The position numbers and the translations under genes were made by a program. Below, in pieces: positions 26,558-35,448 of a stretch of 64,000 nt of DNA. This stretch comes from CAVRUF01 sp963716005 (GTDB lineage: Bacteria > Actinomycetota > Thermoleophilia > Gaiellales > Gaiellaceae). The notes beneath the pieces were generated by a model. It ran no database searches and was not told where the DNA came from. It saw nothing but the letters and a program-made list of their open reading frames with translations. Every line of letters begins with the position of its first letter. Positions within the stretch are counted from its first letter, which is position 1. The DNA lies in NCBI GenBank assembly GCA_963716005.1, contig OY970285.1, positions 992,001-1,056,000 on the forward strand, read 5' to 3'.

Positions 26558-27741
26558 GAAGCGGCCTCCGGCTGGGTGTCCGACCCGCGGCGCACGAGCA
26601 ACCGCGCCCGCCAGATGTAGACGATCAGGAGCTCCGCGCCGACGAAGAAGATGACCAGCGCCTGGATCATCGTGGCGAGATCGACCGCCAAAGCAGGCTC
26701 GAACACCTCGGGATCGAGCTGCCGCGTCGACGTGCCCACCTCGAGGGCGGCGAAGAGCAGCGCCGCGAAGAGGATGCCGACGGCTTTCGTCCGTCCGAGC
26801 AGGGCGACGGCGATGCCGGTGAAGGCGATGAAGTTCGTCCCGTAGTCGCCCACGTCGACGCTGTACTTGAACCCGAGGAGGTCGACCGACCCGGCGAGGC
26901 CCGCGAAGGAGCCCGCGATGGCCATGGCGAGAAAGTAGTTCTTCGCGACCGAGATGCCGCTGTATCTGGCGGCCTCGGGGTTGAAGCCGACCGCGCGCAC
27001 CTCGAACCCGAGCGTCGTCCGGTTGAGGATGACCGCGTAAACGACGAGTGCGAAGAGCGCGATGAAGATCCCCGCGTGGAGCGCGGGCAGGCTTCCCCAG
27101 ATCGGCCACAGCACGGCCGACGGGAGGATCTCGTCGGAGCGCGGGATCGACTCCTGCGGCCCCTGCAGCGGTCCGCCGATCTCGTACAGGTACGTCCCGC
27201 CGTAAATGGCGATCCAGTTGAGCATGATCGTCGTGATCACCTCGTGGGCGCCCACGGTGGCCTTGAGGAGGCCGGCGATGCCTCCCCAGACTGCTCCGGC
27301 GAGGATCGAAGCCACGAGCGCGAGAAGGATGTGGATCGGGCGCGACAGCCCTTCGAGGTGCGTCCCGACGAAGAGCGCGGCGCTGAACCCGACCCAGTAC
27401 TGGCCCTGGCCGCCGATGTTGAAGAGCCCGCAGCGGAAGGCGAACGCCACCGCGAGGGCCGTCAGGATCAGGGGTGTCATGAGGATGAGCGTCTGCTGCA
27501 GGTCGTTCGCGGCCGCCTCGCGGGACTCGCCCGTAACCCACGGGAAGAACCAGTTGAGCCCGGTGCCAGCGAAGATCGCCTTGTATGCGGTGATCGGGTT
27601 GTGGCCCGTGATCGCGACGACAAGACCGCCGATCAGGAACGCGAGCACGGTCGCCGCGATCGGCACGAGGATCCCGCCGATCCGGGACGAGAACCACTCG
27701 CTCACCCCTTCGGTCGCCGACGTCCGGGGCTCGTAGGCCAT
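26554..27741 (-). CDS. BMP-type nucleoside ABC transporter permease, first subunit
   Basis: 395 residues with multiple membrane helices. Typical segments are GLFNIGGQGQYWVGFSAAL and GFEVRAVGFNPEAARYSGIS. It overlaps the ATPase gene start-to-stop by one base and the second permease by four, so subunits should be made in fixed ratio. Confidence 0.9.
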   Translation of the reverse strand: MAYEPRTSATEGVSEWFSSRIGGILVPIAATVLAFLIGGLVVAITGHNPITAYKAIFAGTGLNWFFPWVTGESREAAANDLQQTLILMTPLILTALAVAFAFRCGLFNIGGQGQYWVGFSAALFVGTHLEGLSRPIHILLALVASILAGAVWGGIAGLLKATVGAHEVITTIMLNWIAIYGGTYLYEIGGPLQGPQESIPRSDEILPSAVLWPIWGSLPALHAGIFIALFALVVYAVILNRTTLGFEVRAVGFNPEAARYSGISVAKNYFLAMAIAGSFAGLAGSVDLLGFKYSVDVGDYGTNFIAFTGIAVALLGRTKAVGILFAALLFAALEVGTSTRQLDPEVFEPALAVDLATMIQALVIFFVGAELLIVYIWRARLLVRRGSDTQPEAAS

Positions 27742-29267
27742 CAGGCGGCCTCCTCCCCGCCACGCCCGCCGGTCATCGCGAAGCCGAGCTCCTCCTCCGA
27801 GACGTCGCGCCCGTACTCCGCAACGATCCGGCCCTCGTAGATCACAAGGATCCGGTCGGACAGCGAGAGCACCTCGTCGAGCTCGAACGAGACGAGCAGG
27901 ATGCCGCGGCCCTCGTCCTGCTCGGCGACGAGGCGCCGGTGGACGAACTCGATCGCGCCCACGTCGAGCCCGCGGGTCGGTTGGGCGGCGATAAGGATGC
28001 TCGGGTCGCGCGAGATCTCGCGCGCGATGACCACCTTCTGCTGGTTACCGCCCGAGAGCGCCCCAGCATGCGTCTGCGGGCCGCCGCCGCGAACGTCGAA
28101 CTCCGTCAAAAGCTGCCTCGCCCTGGCGACGAGCCGCTTGGGGAAGAGCCAGCCCCACTTCGAGTCCGGGGGCTCGCGGAAGTCGTGGAGGGCGATGTTC
28201 TCGGCCAGCGTGAAGTCGAGCACGAGCCCGCGCAGCTGGCGGTCCTCGGGGATGTGGCCGACGCCGGACTCGAGGCATTCCCGCGCGCCCTCGTTCGTGA
28301 GGTCCCTGCCGCGGACGGTAATGCCGCCCGACTCCGGCCGGCGCAGGCCCGTGATCGCGTCGATCAGCTCGGACTGGCCGTTCCCGTCCACGCCTGCGAT
28401 CCCGACGACCTCGCCCGCCCGCACCTCGAAGGAGACGCCGCGGACCGCCTCGAGGCCGCGCGCGTCGAGCACGTGCAGGTCCTTTACGGAAAGGAGGGGC
28501 TCGCCGGGCTCGACCGGCTTCTTGTCGACGCGCAGGAGCACCTCACGGCCGACCATGAGCTTGGCGAGCCCCTCCTCCGTCGCCCCCGCGGTGGGAACCG
28601 TCTCGATGGTCTTCCCTCGCCGCAGCACCGTGATCCGGTCGGAGATGGCCAGCACCTCCCCCAGCTTGTGGGTGATGAAGATGATCGACTTGCCCTCGGC
28701 CTGGAGCGACCGGACGATTGCGAACAGCTCGCTTGCCTCCTGCGGCGTGAGCACAGCGGTGGGCTCGTCGAGGATGAGGATGTCTGCCCCCCGGAAGAGC
28801 GCCTTCAGGATCTCGACACGCTGCTGCATGCCGACGGAGATCGAGTCGATCCGAGCCTCCGGCCGGACGGCCAGCCCGAAGCGCTGCGAGAGGTCGCGCA
28901 CGCGCTCCTCGGCGGTCTCGAGGTCGAGGAACGGCCCCTTGTGCGGCTCGACGCCGAGGACGATGTTCTCGGCGACGGTCATCACCGGGATGAGCATGAA
29001 GTGCTGGTGGACCATGCCGATGCCGATGTCAATCGCGGCCCGTGGCGAGTCGATGCGGAGGGGCTTGCCGTTCAGTCGGATCTCGCCCTCGTCCGGGTGG
29101 TAGAGGCCGTAGAGAATGCTCATGAGCGTCGACTTGCCGGCGCCGTTCTCGCCGAGGAGCGCGTGAACCTCTCCCTTGACGAGGTCGAAGTCGACGTCGT
29201 CGTTGGCGACGACGCCGGGGAACCGCTTCGTGATGCCTCTCAGCTCGAGAAGGGGCGCATCCGCCAT
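27741..29267 (-). CDS. BMP-type nucleoside ABC transporter ATP-binding protein (two ATPase domains)
   Basis: 508 residues with tandem ATPase domains. Domain 1: Walker A LLGENGAGKSTLMSIL, degenerate signature SVGMQQRVEI, Walker B ILILDEPTAVL. Domain 2: GVDGNGQSELIDAI in place of a classic Walker A, full signature LSGGNQQKVVIAREI, and Walker B IAAQPTRGLD. This asymmetry is normal for sugar/nucleoside importers such as NupO and RbsA. It powers the two permeases downstream. Confidence 0.93.
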   Translation of the reverse strand: MADAPLLELRGITKRFPGVVANDDVDFDLVKGEVHALLGENGAGKSTLMSILYGLYHPDEGEIRLNGKPLRIDSPRAAIDIGIGMVHQHFMLIPVMTVAENIVLGVEPHKGPFLDLETAEERVRDLSQRFGLAVRPEARIDSISVGMQQRVEILKALFRGADILILDEPTAVLTPQEASELFAIVRSLQAEGKSIIFITHKLGEVLAISDRITVLRRGKTIETVPTAGATEEGLAKLMVGREVLLRVDKKPVEPGEPLLSVKDLHVLDARGLEAVRGVSFEVRAGEVVGIAGVDGNGQSELIDAITGLRRPESGGITVRGRDLTNEGARECLESGVGHIPEDRQLRGLVLDFTLAENIALHDFREPPDSKWGWLFPKRLVARARQLLTEFDVRGGGPQTHAGALSGGNQQKVVIAREISRDPSILIAAQPTRGLDVGAIEFVHRRLVAEQDEGRGILLVSFELDEVLSLSDRILVIYEGRIVAEYGRDVSEEELGFAMTGGRGGEEAA

Positions 29268-29280
29268 GGGTGAAAGGGGT

Positions 29281-29305
29281 GAGGGGCGGGCTGGGCCCGC
29301 CCCTC
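29281..29305 (-). terminator. GC-rich hairpin between the BMP lipoprotein and ATPase genes
   Basis: A perfect 11-bp inverted repeat (GAGGGGCGGGC, TGG loop, GCCCGCCCCTC) lies just after the lipoprotein stop. There is no T-tract, so it is more likely an RNA-stabilising or partial-termination element that raises the binding protein relative to the transporter subunits. Confidence 0.65.
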
Positions 29306-29318
29306 GTCGAGGATTGAC

Positions 29319-30416
29319 CTATTCGAACGTGGCCGGCGGGTCGATCTCGCCGCTGATCAGCTGCTCCGTCGCCGTCGCGACCGCGTCCTGAATCTCCTGC
29401 GGGACGTCGGCCGAGAACGGTGCGAGCAGTGTTGCCTCGGGGTAGTCCTGAATGCCGAAGAACGCGTTCGTACCACCCGCGAACGACCCTTCCTGGGCCG
29501 ACTTGATCGTCTCGAAGACCGCGAGCTCGAGCGGCTTCAGCGCGCTCGTGATCACGCAGTCGCCTGCGAACGACTGGTCGGCGTCCACGCCGATGGCGAA
29601 GACCCCTTCCTGACAGGCGGCGTCGAGGGCGCCGAGACCACATTGTCCCGCCACCTGGAAGACGACGTCGGAGCCCTGGGAGATCTGGTCGAGCGCAATC
29701 TCCTTGCACTTCGCGGCGTCGACGAAGTCCTGCGAGTACGCGTTCAGGAGCTTGATGTCCGGGTTGGTGTCCATGGCGCCCTGCCTAAAGCCGGCGATCC
29801 AGTTGTCGACCGGCGGGATCTTGATGCCGCCGACCGTCGAGATGGTCCCGGTCTCGCTCATGCTGGCCGCGACGATGCCGGCCAGGTAGCCCGCCTCCTC
29901 CGACGGGAACTGGAGGCCGACCACGTTCGGCATGACGCACGGCGACTGGTTTTCTCCGCCGCAGTCCGGCTCCTCGCCGTAGAACTGGTCGACGCCGGCG
30001 AAGTTGACGTCGGTTGCCTCGGTCGCCACCTCCACCACGGACGGCTGGATGAGGAAGCCGATCGCGATGACCAGGTCGTGGCCGTCGTCCACAGCCGCCG
30101 TCAGGTTCGGCAGGTAGTCGTCGCCCGACTCGGAGACGTAGACCCGTCCCTCGACGCCGAGCTCCTCCTGGGCGCGATCGAAGCCGGCGATCGAGAACTC
30201 GTTGAACCCGCGGTCGTCGAGACCGCCGGTGTCGCTGACCATGCCGACGCTGATGACTTCCTCCGCCGGCTCTGTCTCTGTCGCGTCGGTGTCGCCGGTC
30301 GCCGCTGCCGGAGTCGTCTCGCCGTCGTCGTCGCCGCCGCACCCTGCCGCGACCAGCGCGAGTGCGAGCGCGACCAAGAGCAGTAGTAGCCAGGGAAGCT
30401 TTCTTGTTGCGTTCAC
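29319..30416 (-). CDS. BMP family substrate-binding lipoprotein
   Basis: About 365 residues. A signal peptide (KLPWLLLLLVALALALVAAG) ends in a lipobox with Cys (LVAAGC), followed by a Gly/Asp/Thr-rich linker and a periplasmic-binding domain of the BMP/PnrA type (SVGMVSDTGGLDDRGFNEFS, GSDVVFQVAGQCGLG). It would be anchored outside the membrane and deliver nucleosides to the transporter. I chose GTG 30416 because AGGAGG lies 4 nt upstream; an ATG 21 bp earlier is the alternative. Confidence 0.92.
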   Translation of the reverse strand: MNATRKLPWLLLLLVALALALVAAGCGGDDDGETTPAAATGDTDATETEPAEEVISVGMVSDTGGLDDRGFNEFSIAGFDRAQEELGVEGRVYVSESGDDYLPNLTAAVDDGHDLVIAIGFLIQPSVVEVATEATDVNFAGVDQFYGEEPDCGGENQSPCVMPNVVGLQFPSEEAGYLAGIVAASMSETGTISTVGGIKIPPVDNWIAGFRQGAMDTNPDIKLLNAYSQDFVDAAKCKEIALDQISQGSDVVFQVAGQCGLGALDAACQEGVFAIGVDADQSFAGDCVITSALKPLELAVFETIKSAQEGSFAGGTNAFFGIQDYPEATLLAPFSADVPQEIQDAVATATEQLISGEIDPPATFE

Positions 30417-30458
30417 GGATCCTCCTCTATCGCTCATGCCGTCGAGTTGAATCGCACG

Positions 30459-30487
30459 ATGCTACCCCTCCTGGGATTCCATTTCCA
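30459..30487 (-). promoter_or_regulatory. Promoter of the BMP transporter operon
   Basis: On the minus strand TGGAAA (30482-30487) and TAGCAT (30459-30464) are 17 bp apart, giving a leader of roughly 35 nt that carries the AGGAGG ribosome site. Confidence 0.45.
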
Positions 30488-30520
30488 GGACGTCCGCGCG
30501 GGGCGGTTCGTTAGCAGGCG

Positions 30521-32725
30521 CTACGAGGCGACGTTCGCGAGCATCCGGTCGAGGTCGCCCTCGCCCACGAGGACCTTCCGCGGCTTGGAGCCCTCGTAGC
30601 CGGAGATGATGCCCCGGCGCTCCAGCATGTCGATCAGGCGACCCGCGCGCGTGTAGCCGACCCGCAGCCGCCTCTGCAGGAGCGAGACCGACGCCGTCTG
30701 CGTCTGCACGACGATCTCGATCGCCTTGTCGAGAAGCGGGTCCTCGTCGGGATCGAAGTCTTCCTCGCTGTCCTCCCCTGCGTGCGCGGCCTGGGGCGAC
30801 TCGAGCAGCGTCTCGTCCAGCTCCTGCTCGCGCTGGCCGCGGCACGCCTCGACGACGAGTGCGATCTCCTCCTCGCTCACGTACGCGCCCTGGACGCGCT
30901 GCAGGCGCGAGGTGCCGAGCGGCTTGAAGAGCATGTCGCCCTGGCCGAGCAGGCTCTCGGCGCCGGCCGTGTCGAGGATCACACGCGAGTCGGTCTGGCT
31001 CGAGACGGCGAAGGCGATCCGCGACGGGACGTTCGCCTTGATCATCCCGGTGATGACGTCCACGGACGGGCGCTGCGTCGCGAGCACGAGGTGGATGCCG
31101 ACGGCGCGCGACTTCTGCGCGAGGCGGATGACGGCGTCCTCCACCTCCTGCGGCGAGACCATCATCAGGTCGGCGAGCTCGTCGATCACGATGAGGAGGT
31201 ACGGCAACGGCGCCTCGCCACGCCCCGTGAGCGCTTTGTTCAGCTCGGGCAGCGTGCGCGCCTTGGCGACGCTCATGCGTTCGTAGCGGCGCTCCATCTC
31301 CGTGAGGACGTTCGCGAGGACGGCGGCAGCGGCCTTCGGGCTCGACACGACGGGCGTGAGCAGGTGCGGGATCGACTCGTAGAGGCCGAGCTCGACGCGC
31401 TTCGGGTCGACGAGGATCATGCGGACCTCGTCCGGCGTTGAGCGCAGGAGGATCGAGCAGAGCATGTTGTTGATGCAGCCCGACTTCCCCGAGCCGGTCG
31501 TTCCGGCGATGAGGATGTGCGGCATCCGAGCGAGGTCGGCCCAGACGGCCGCGCCGGAGATGTCCTTCCCCAGCCAGGTGGAGACGGGGCTCGCGTTCTG
31601 GGGCAGCGTGTCGAAGATGTCGCCGAGGGTGACGATGTTCGGAGCGAGGTTCGGAACCTCCACGCCGACGGCCTGCTTGCCCGGGATCGGGGCGAGGATG
31701 CGGATCTCCGTCGTCGCGAGCGCGTAGGCGAGGTCGTCCTTCAGCGCGGCGACCTTGCCCACCTTCGTCCCCGGTGCGAGCTGGATCTCGTAGCGCGTGA
31801 CCCGCGGCCCCGAGACCATGCCGATGACGGTCGCCTCGACGCCGTGGTGGCCGAGCGCCTGGACGAGCGTCTCCGCGGTGCGCTCGAGCGCCTGCTGCGG
31901 CTGCTTCTCGGTCGCGCGCGAACGGCGCAGGAGGCTCGGGTCCGGCAGGACGTACGCGGCGTGTTCGGTCGCGGGCGGCTCGAAGAGGGAAAGCGCTGCG
32001 GTCTCGCTCGTCGGCTCGTCGTTCCAGTCGGACTCGTTGGAGAGCTGGTCGACCAGCACCGGCATCGCGGGAGGCGCGTCGGAGACCACGTCGGGATACT
32101 CGACCGCGCCGTCCACGGGCGGCGCGAGCGGAACGGACTCGTACGACGGCTCGACGGGACCCGGAGCCGGCCGCGGCATCGATCTGCGCGCCTCGGCGGC
32201 TTTGGCGTGAGCCGCCTTCGCGGCGGTGGCCGAGCGGCGAAGCAGCGCGCCGAGCGAGGCGCCCGTGAGGAGCACGATGCCGACGGTGAAGGCGAACGAG
32301 CCGAGGATGATCGTCCCGGAGGCTCCGATGAGGCGCTCGAAGCCGCCGTCGAGCGCGCCGCCGAGCTCCCCGCCGTTGTTCGCGCCCAGGAGGATCAGCA
32401 GCCCCGCGGAGGCGACCACGAGCCCCACGCGGAAGGGACGGAAGTCGATGAGGCCGGAGCGGCCGACCATGAGCCCTCCCACTCCGATGAGCGCGAGCGG
32501 CAGCACGATCCGGGCGGCGCCGATCAGCCAGTCGAGGCCGTCCGTGACGTGCGAGCCGACCGCGCCGCCGTCCCAGCCGAGCCAGAGGACGACGACCAGG
32601 AAGAGCCCCAGCGCGACGAGACCGAGCCCGATGAGCTCGGGATGAGCGGTGCCTTTCGTCCGCCGACGCTTGACGCGCGACGGCGTCCGAGGGCGCACCT
32701 TGTGCGGCGCCTTCTTTCGACCCAT
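30521..32725 (-). CDS. ftsK: DNA translocase FtsK/SpoIIIE
   Basis: FtsK pumps chromosome ends through the division septum. 734 residues: four predicted membrane helices (about 30-165), an acidic/Pro linker (about 170-275), the RecA-like motor (about 285-615) with Walker A AGTTGSGKSGCINNML (loop 408-415) and Walker B LLIVIDELADL, and a C-terminal winged-helix gamma domain (about 665-722, SVSLLQRRLRVGYTRAGRLI) that reads oriented chromosomal motifs. Intact. It follows a 460-bp non-coding stretch. Confidence 0.96.
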   Translation of the reverse strand: MGRKKAPHKVRPRTPSRVKRRRTKGTAHPELIGLGLVALGLFLVVVLWLGWDGGAVGSHVTDGLDWLIGAARIVLPLALIGVGGLMVGRSGLIDFRPFRVGLVVASAGLLILLGANNGGELGGALDGGFERLIGASGTIILGSFAFTVGIVLLTGASLGALLRRSATAAKAAHAKAAEARRSMPRPAPGPVEPSYESVPLAPPVDGAVEYPDVVSDAPPAMPVLVDQLSNESDWNDEPTSETAALSLFEPPATEHAAYVLPDPSLLRRSRATEKQPQQALERTAETLVQALGHHGVEATVIGMVSGPRVTRYEIQLAPGTKVGKVAALKDDLAYALATTEIRILAPIPGKQAVGVEVPNLAPNIVTLGDIFDTLPQNASPVSTWLGKDISGAAVWADLARMPHILIAGTTGSGKSGCINNMLCSILLRSTPDEVRMILVDPKRVELGLYESIPHLLTPVVSSPKAAAAVLANVLTEMERRYERMSVAKARTLPELNKALTGRGEAPLPYLLIVIDELADLMMVSPQEVEDAVIRLAQKSRAVGIHLVLATQRPSVDVITGMIKANVPSRIAFAVSSQTDSRVILDTAGAESLLGQGDMLFKPLGTSRLQRVQGAYVSEEEIALVVEACRGQREQELDETLLESPQAAHAGEDSEEDFDPDEDPLLDKAIEIVVQTQTASVSLLQRRLRVGYTRAGRLIDMLERRGIISGYEGSKPRKVLVGEGDLDRMLANVAS

Positions 32726-33186
32726 GAAGGACGTAGTTCGCGCGGTGGAGAGGGCCTCCTCCCCGCCGCTCGATGAGGGCGCAAGGCCGCTACGGGCAGC
32801 TGACGTACTTCGTGCCCGTCCGCGCGACGCGGAAGGAGTGCGGAGCGCGAGTTCCTAGATCTCCTCACCGCGACCCGGCCGCCTAAGTTGACCCGCTTGG
32901 GCCATGGTCGCCGCGAGGTGGGCCGCGTACCGTCACCCTGCCGGGGTTCGGAGAAGGCGACCCGACGGGGATACCCGCTCCGAGTCCCGGCCCTTTGGGA
33001 TCATCCCGACCTACATATGCTCTTGAGACCTAACGCCGTGCCGACGCCGGTCCCCGCGCACCTAGCTGCGGAGACCTAGACGACGGCGCACTCCCGCCCG
33101 ACGGGTCATCGGATTGCGCGACCGGGACGGAGGACGTAGTTCGGCCAGACCAAGCGACCGATCGCGGAGCTTCTACCCCGCTGGCG
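32726..33186. other. 461-bp stretch without a recognisable gene
   Basis: The longest gene-free stretch of the window, between the ftsK start and the hypothetical gene downstream of rnj, both minus strand. No reading frame here looks coding. It holds small inverted repeats such as GGGATCATCCC (32997-33007) and three near-copies of TAGGTC on the minus strand. I checked by eye for tRNA, tmRNA, SRP RNA and RNase P RNA signatures and found none convincing. It may hold the ftsK promoter or an unrecognised RNA. Confidence 0.5.
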
Positions 33187-33735
33187 TCAGGCGGCCAGCG
33201 CGCGGAGATCGTCGACCGCGCCGCCGTACAGGTTCTCGCGGAGGTCGAACAGCCCGGCCCAAAGGGCGGCGCGCTCGGGCGGAGCGCCCATGCGAGCGGA
33301 GCTCGAGAGTCCCTGGAGCGCTCGAACGAGCACGGCCAGCTCGAGATAGGCCTGGGCGACGCGGTTCGGTGACGCGTGCACGCCGGCCCGGCGCAGCACC
33401 TCGTCCCACTCGAGCACCTCCCCCGCCCCGGGCTCGCCGTACCAGGAGCGGCCCTCGGCGCCGTCGCCCTGGAGCTCCAGCAAGTACTGGCCCAGCGGCC
33501 GCTCGAGTCCGGCCAACGCAGTCTCGACCCGCTCGGCCGCCCGGCGGAGCGCAGCGTCGCGTCGCTCAGGGGTGGTCGGATCGGGCTCGCCCCTCGCCCA
33601 CCGGTCGAGCAGCCGGCAGAACGCGAGCGCGGACACCTCGGTCGCGACGAGCGCGCGGATGAGCCGTGTTGCCGTCGCGTCCTCCACTTCGTAGGAGCGC
33701 AGGAGTCCCGACCAGGAGTGTCCGATGCCGTTCAC
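33187..33735 (-). CDS. Hypothetical helical protein between rnj and ftsK
   Basis: About 182 residues from GTG 33735 (a longer reading starts at 33771). It is rich in Ala, Leu, Arg and Glu and apparently all-helical, with no membrane segment or signal. Features are LIRALVATEVSALAFCRLLDRW near the start and an aromatic SWYGEPGAGEVLEWDEVLRRAG in the middle. I do not recognise a family. The position between rnj and ftsK on the same strand suggests co-expression with rnj. Confidence 0.6.
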   Translation of the reverse strand: MNGIGHSWSGLLRSYEVEDATATRLIRALVATEVSALAFCRLLDRWARGEPDPTTPERRDAALRRAAERVETALAGLERPLGQYLLELQGDGAEGRSWYGEPGAGEVLEWDEVLRRAGVHASPNRVAQAYLELAVLVRALQGLSSSARMGAPPERAALWAGLFDLRENLYGGAVDDLRALAA

Positions 33736-33783
33736 TCGTCTAGTGATACCGGACGCAGCGCCGGGCGCCACCCCTGAGGCGGC

Positions 33784-35436
33784 TCAGACCTCGACGACGA
33801 CCGGCAGGATCATCGGCCGGCGACGGGTGCGTTCGTAGACCAGGCGGCCCACGGCCTCGTGCACGTGCTCCTCGAGGAGCTTGCGCTCGCCGATGCCGTC
33901 GCCCAGGAGCTTCGCGACCGTGTTCTCGACCTCTTCGCGCGCCTCCTCGAACACCGGGCCGGGATCGGCGAAGCCGCGCGCGATCAGCTCGGGCGGCGCG
34001 ACGCTCTTGCCGTTTCGCCCGCCGATCGTGACGACGACGATGAGCACGCCGTCCTCGGAGAGATGGCGCCGGTCTTTGAGGGACGCCTCGCGCACGTCCC
34101 CGACGCCGAGGCCGTCCACGAACGTGGCGCCCGTCGCGACGTGGTCGACGATCCGCGCGACGCCGTTCGAGAGCTCCACGACGGAGCCGTTCTCGGCGAG
34201 GACGATGCGGTCGGCGGGCACGCCGGACTCGCGCGCCAGGCGCGCCTGCGCGTCGAGCATCCGGAACTCGCCGTGCACCGGCATCACGTTCTTGGGCCGG
34301 ACGAGCGCGAGCACCGTGCGGATCTCGTCGGAGTTCCCGTGGCCCGACGTGTGCACGGCGGCGATCTCCTGGTGGAGCACCAGCGCCCCGGCGCGCGTGA
34401 GGCGGTTGATCGTGTCGTGCACGCGCAGCTCGTTCCCCGGCACCGGCTTCGCGGAGATGATCACCGTGTCGTCGGCCTCGACCGTGACGTGCTGGTGGTC
34501 GCCGTAGGCGATCCGCGTGAGCGCGGACATCGGCTCGCCCTGGCTCCCGGTGCAGAGGATCATCGTCTGCTCGGGCCGCAGATTGTCGATGTCCGCGGGC
34601 TTGATGAGGATCTCCTCGGGAACGTCGAGGTAGCCGAGGCTCCGCGCGATGTTCACGTTCTTGCGCAGCGAGCGGCCGACGAGCGCGACCTGGCGGTCGG
34701 TCTCGAGCGCGACGTCGATCGCCTGCTGGACGCGATGGATGTTCGACGCGAACGACGCGATCAGGACGCGGCCCTCGAGCCGCGGGAGGATCGTGCGGAA
34801 CGCCTCCCCCACCGTGCGCTCCGACGCGGTCACGCCGGGCCGTTCGGCGTTCGTCGAGTCGCCGAGCATGAGGTCGACGCCCTCGTTCCCGAGCTCCGCC
34901 AGTCGGCCGACGTCGGTGCGGAAGCCGTCGACGGGCGTGTGGTCGATCTTGTAGTCGCCGGTGAAGAGGATCCGTCCGCCGGGTGTGTCGAGGACGATCG
35001 CGACCGCGTCCGGAATCGAGTGCGCCATGCGCACGAACTGCGCCTGGAACGGCCCTAGCGCGACCGAGCCGTCCTCGGGAACCGCCTCGATCAGCTCCGT
35101 GGAGCGCGCGAGGCCGTGCTCGTCGAGCTTCGACTTGATGAGCCCGAGCGTGAGCTTCGTCGCCCAGACCTCAGGCGACCCGATCTCGCGCAGGAAGTAC
35201 GGGAGCGCGCCGACGTGGTCTTCGTGGCCGTGCGTGAGGACGACCGCGCGGATGTCGCCGCGGCGTTCCTCCAGGTACTCGAAATCGGGCAGGACGAGAT
35301 CGACGCCGAGGTGCTCGTCGCGCGGGAACGACAGGCCGGCGTCGACGATCACGATGCCGCCCTCGCTCTCGACGACGGTCATGTTCTTTCCGACCTCGCC
35401 GAGGCCGCCGAGCGGCGTGATGCGCGTCCAGGTCAC
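33784..35436 (-). CDS. rnj: Ribonuclease J
   Basis: RNase J is a metallo-beta-lactamase-fold nuclease with 5'-3' exo- and endonuclease activity in mRNA decay and rRNA maturation. 550 residues: zinc-binding HGHEDHVGALPYF, beta-CASP segments (NIHRVQQAID, SGHGNSDEI), VMPVHGEFRML, and the C-terminal domain. The GTG start has a -10 hexamer 6 nt upstream that overlaps the dapA stop. It follows dapA by 9 bp, the common actinobacterial arrangement. Confidence 0.96.
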   Translation of the reverse strand: MTWTRITPLGGLGEVGKNMTVVESEGGIVIVDAGLSFPRDEHLGVDLVLPDFEYLEERRGDIRAVVLTHGHEDHVGALPYFLREIGSPEVWATKLTLGLIKSKLDEHGLARSTELIEAVPEDGSVALGPFQAQFVRMAHSIPDAVAIVLDTPGGRILFTGDYKIDHTPVDGFRTDVGRLAELGNEGVDLMLGDSTNAERPGVTASERTVGEAFRTILPRLEGRVLIASFASNIHRVQQAIDVALETDRQVALVGRSLRKNVNIARSLGYLDVPEEILIKPADIDNLRPEQTMILCTGSQGEPMSALTRIAYGDHQHVTVEADDTVIISAKPVPGNELRVHDTINRLTRAGALVLHQEIAAVHTSGHGNSDEIRTVLALVRPKNVMPVHGEFRMLDAQARLARESGVPADRIVLAENGSVVELSNGVARIVDHVATGATFVDGLGVGDVREASLKDRRHLSEDGVLIVVVTIGGRNGKSVAPPELIARGFADPGPVFEEAREEVENTVAKLLGDGIGERKLLEEHVHEAVGRLVYERTRRRPMILPVVVEV

Positions 35437-35442
35437 GAAGCG

Positions 35443-35448
35443 AGTCTA
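35443..35448 (-). promoter_or_regulatory. -10 hexamer for a leaderless rnj mRNA
   Basis: TAGACT on the minus strand, overlapping the TAG stop of dapA, ends 6 nt before the rnj GTG. rnj may thus be read both from the dap operon and alone. Confidence 0.45.

Noticed and set aside
26558..27763. 809-residue reading of the second permease
   Set aside because: Its first half is an out-of-frame shadow of the first permease; the GTGA overlap marks the true start.
32726..33186. RNase P RNA, tmRNA or tRNA in the long gap
   Set aside because: A short GGCAGGGTGA-like match to RNase P RNA was noticed, but the flanking conserved helices and the second conserved region are absent; no T-loop or tag sequence was found.
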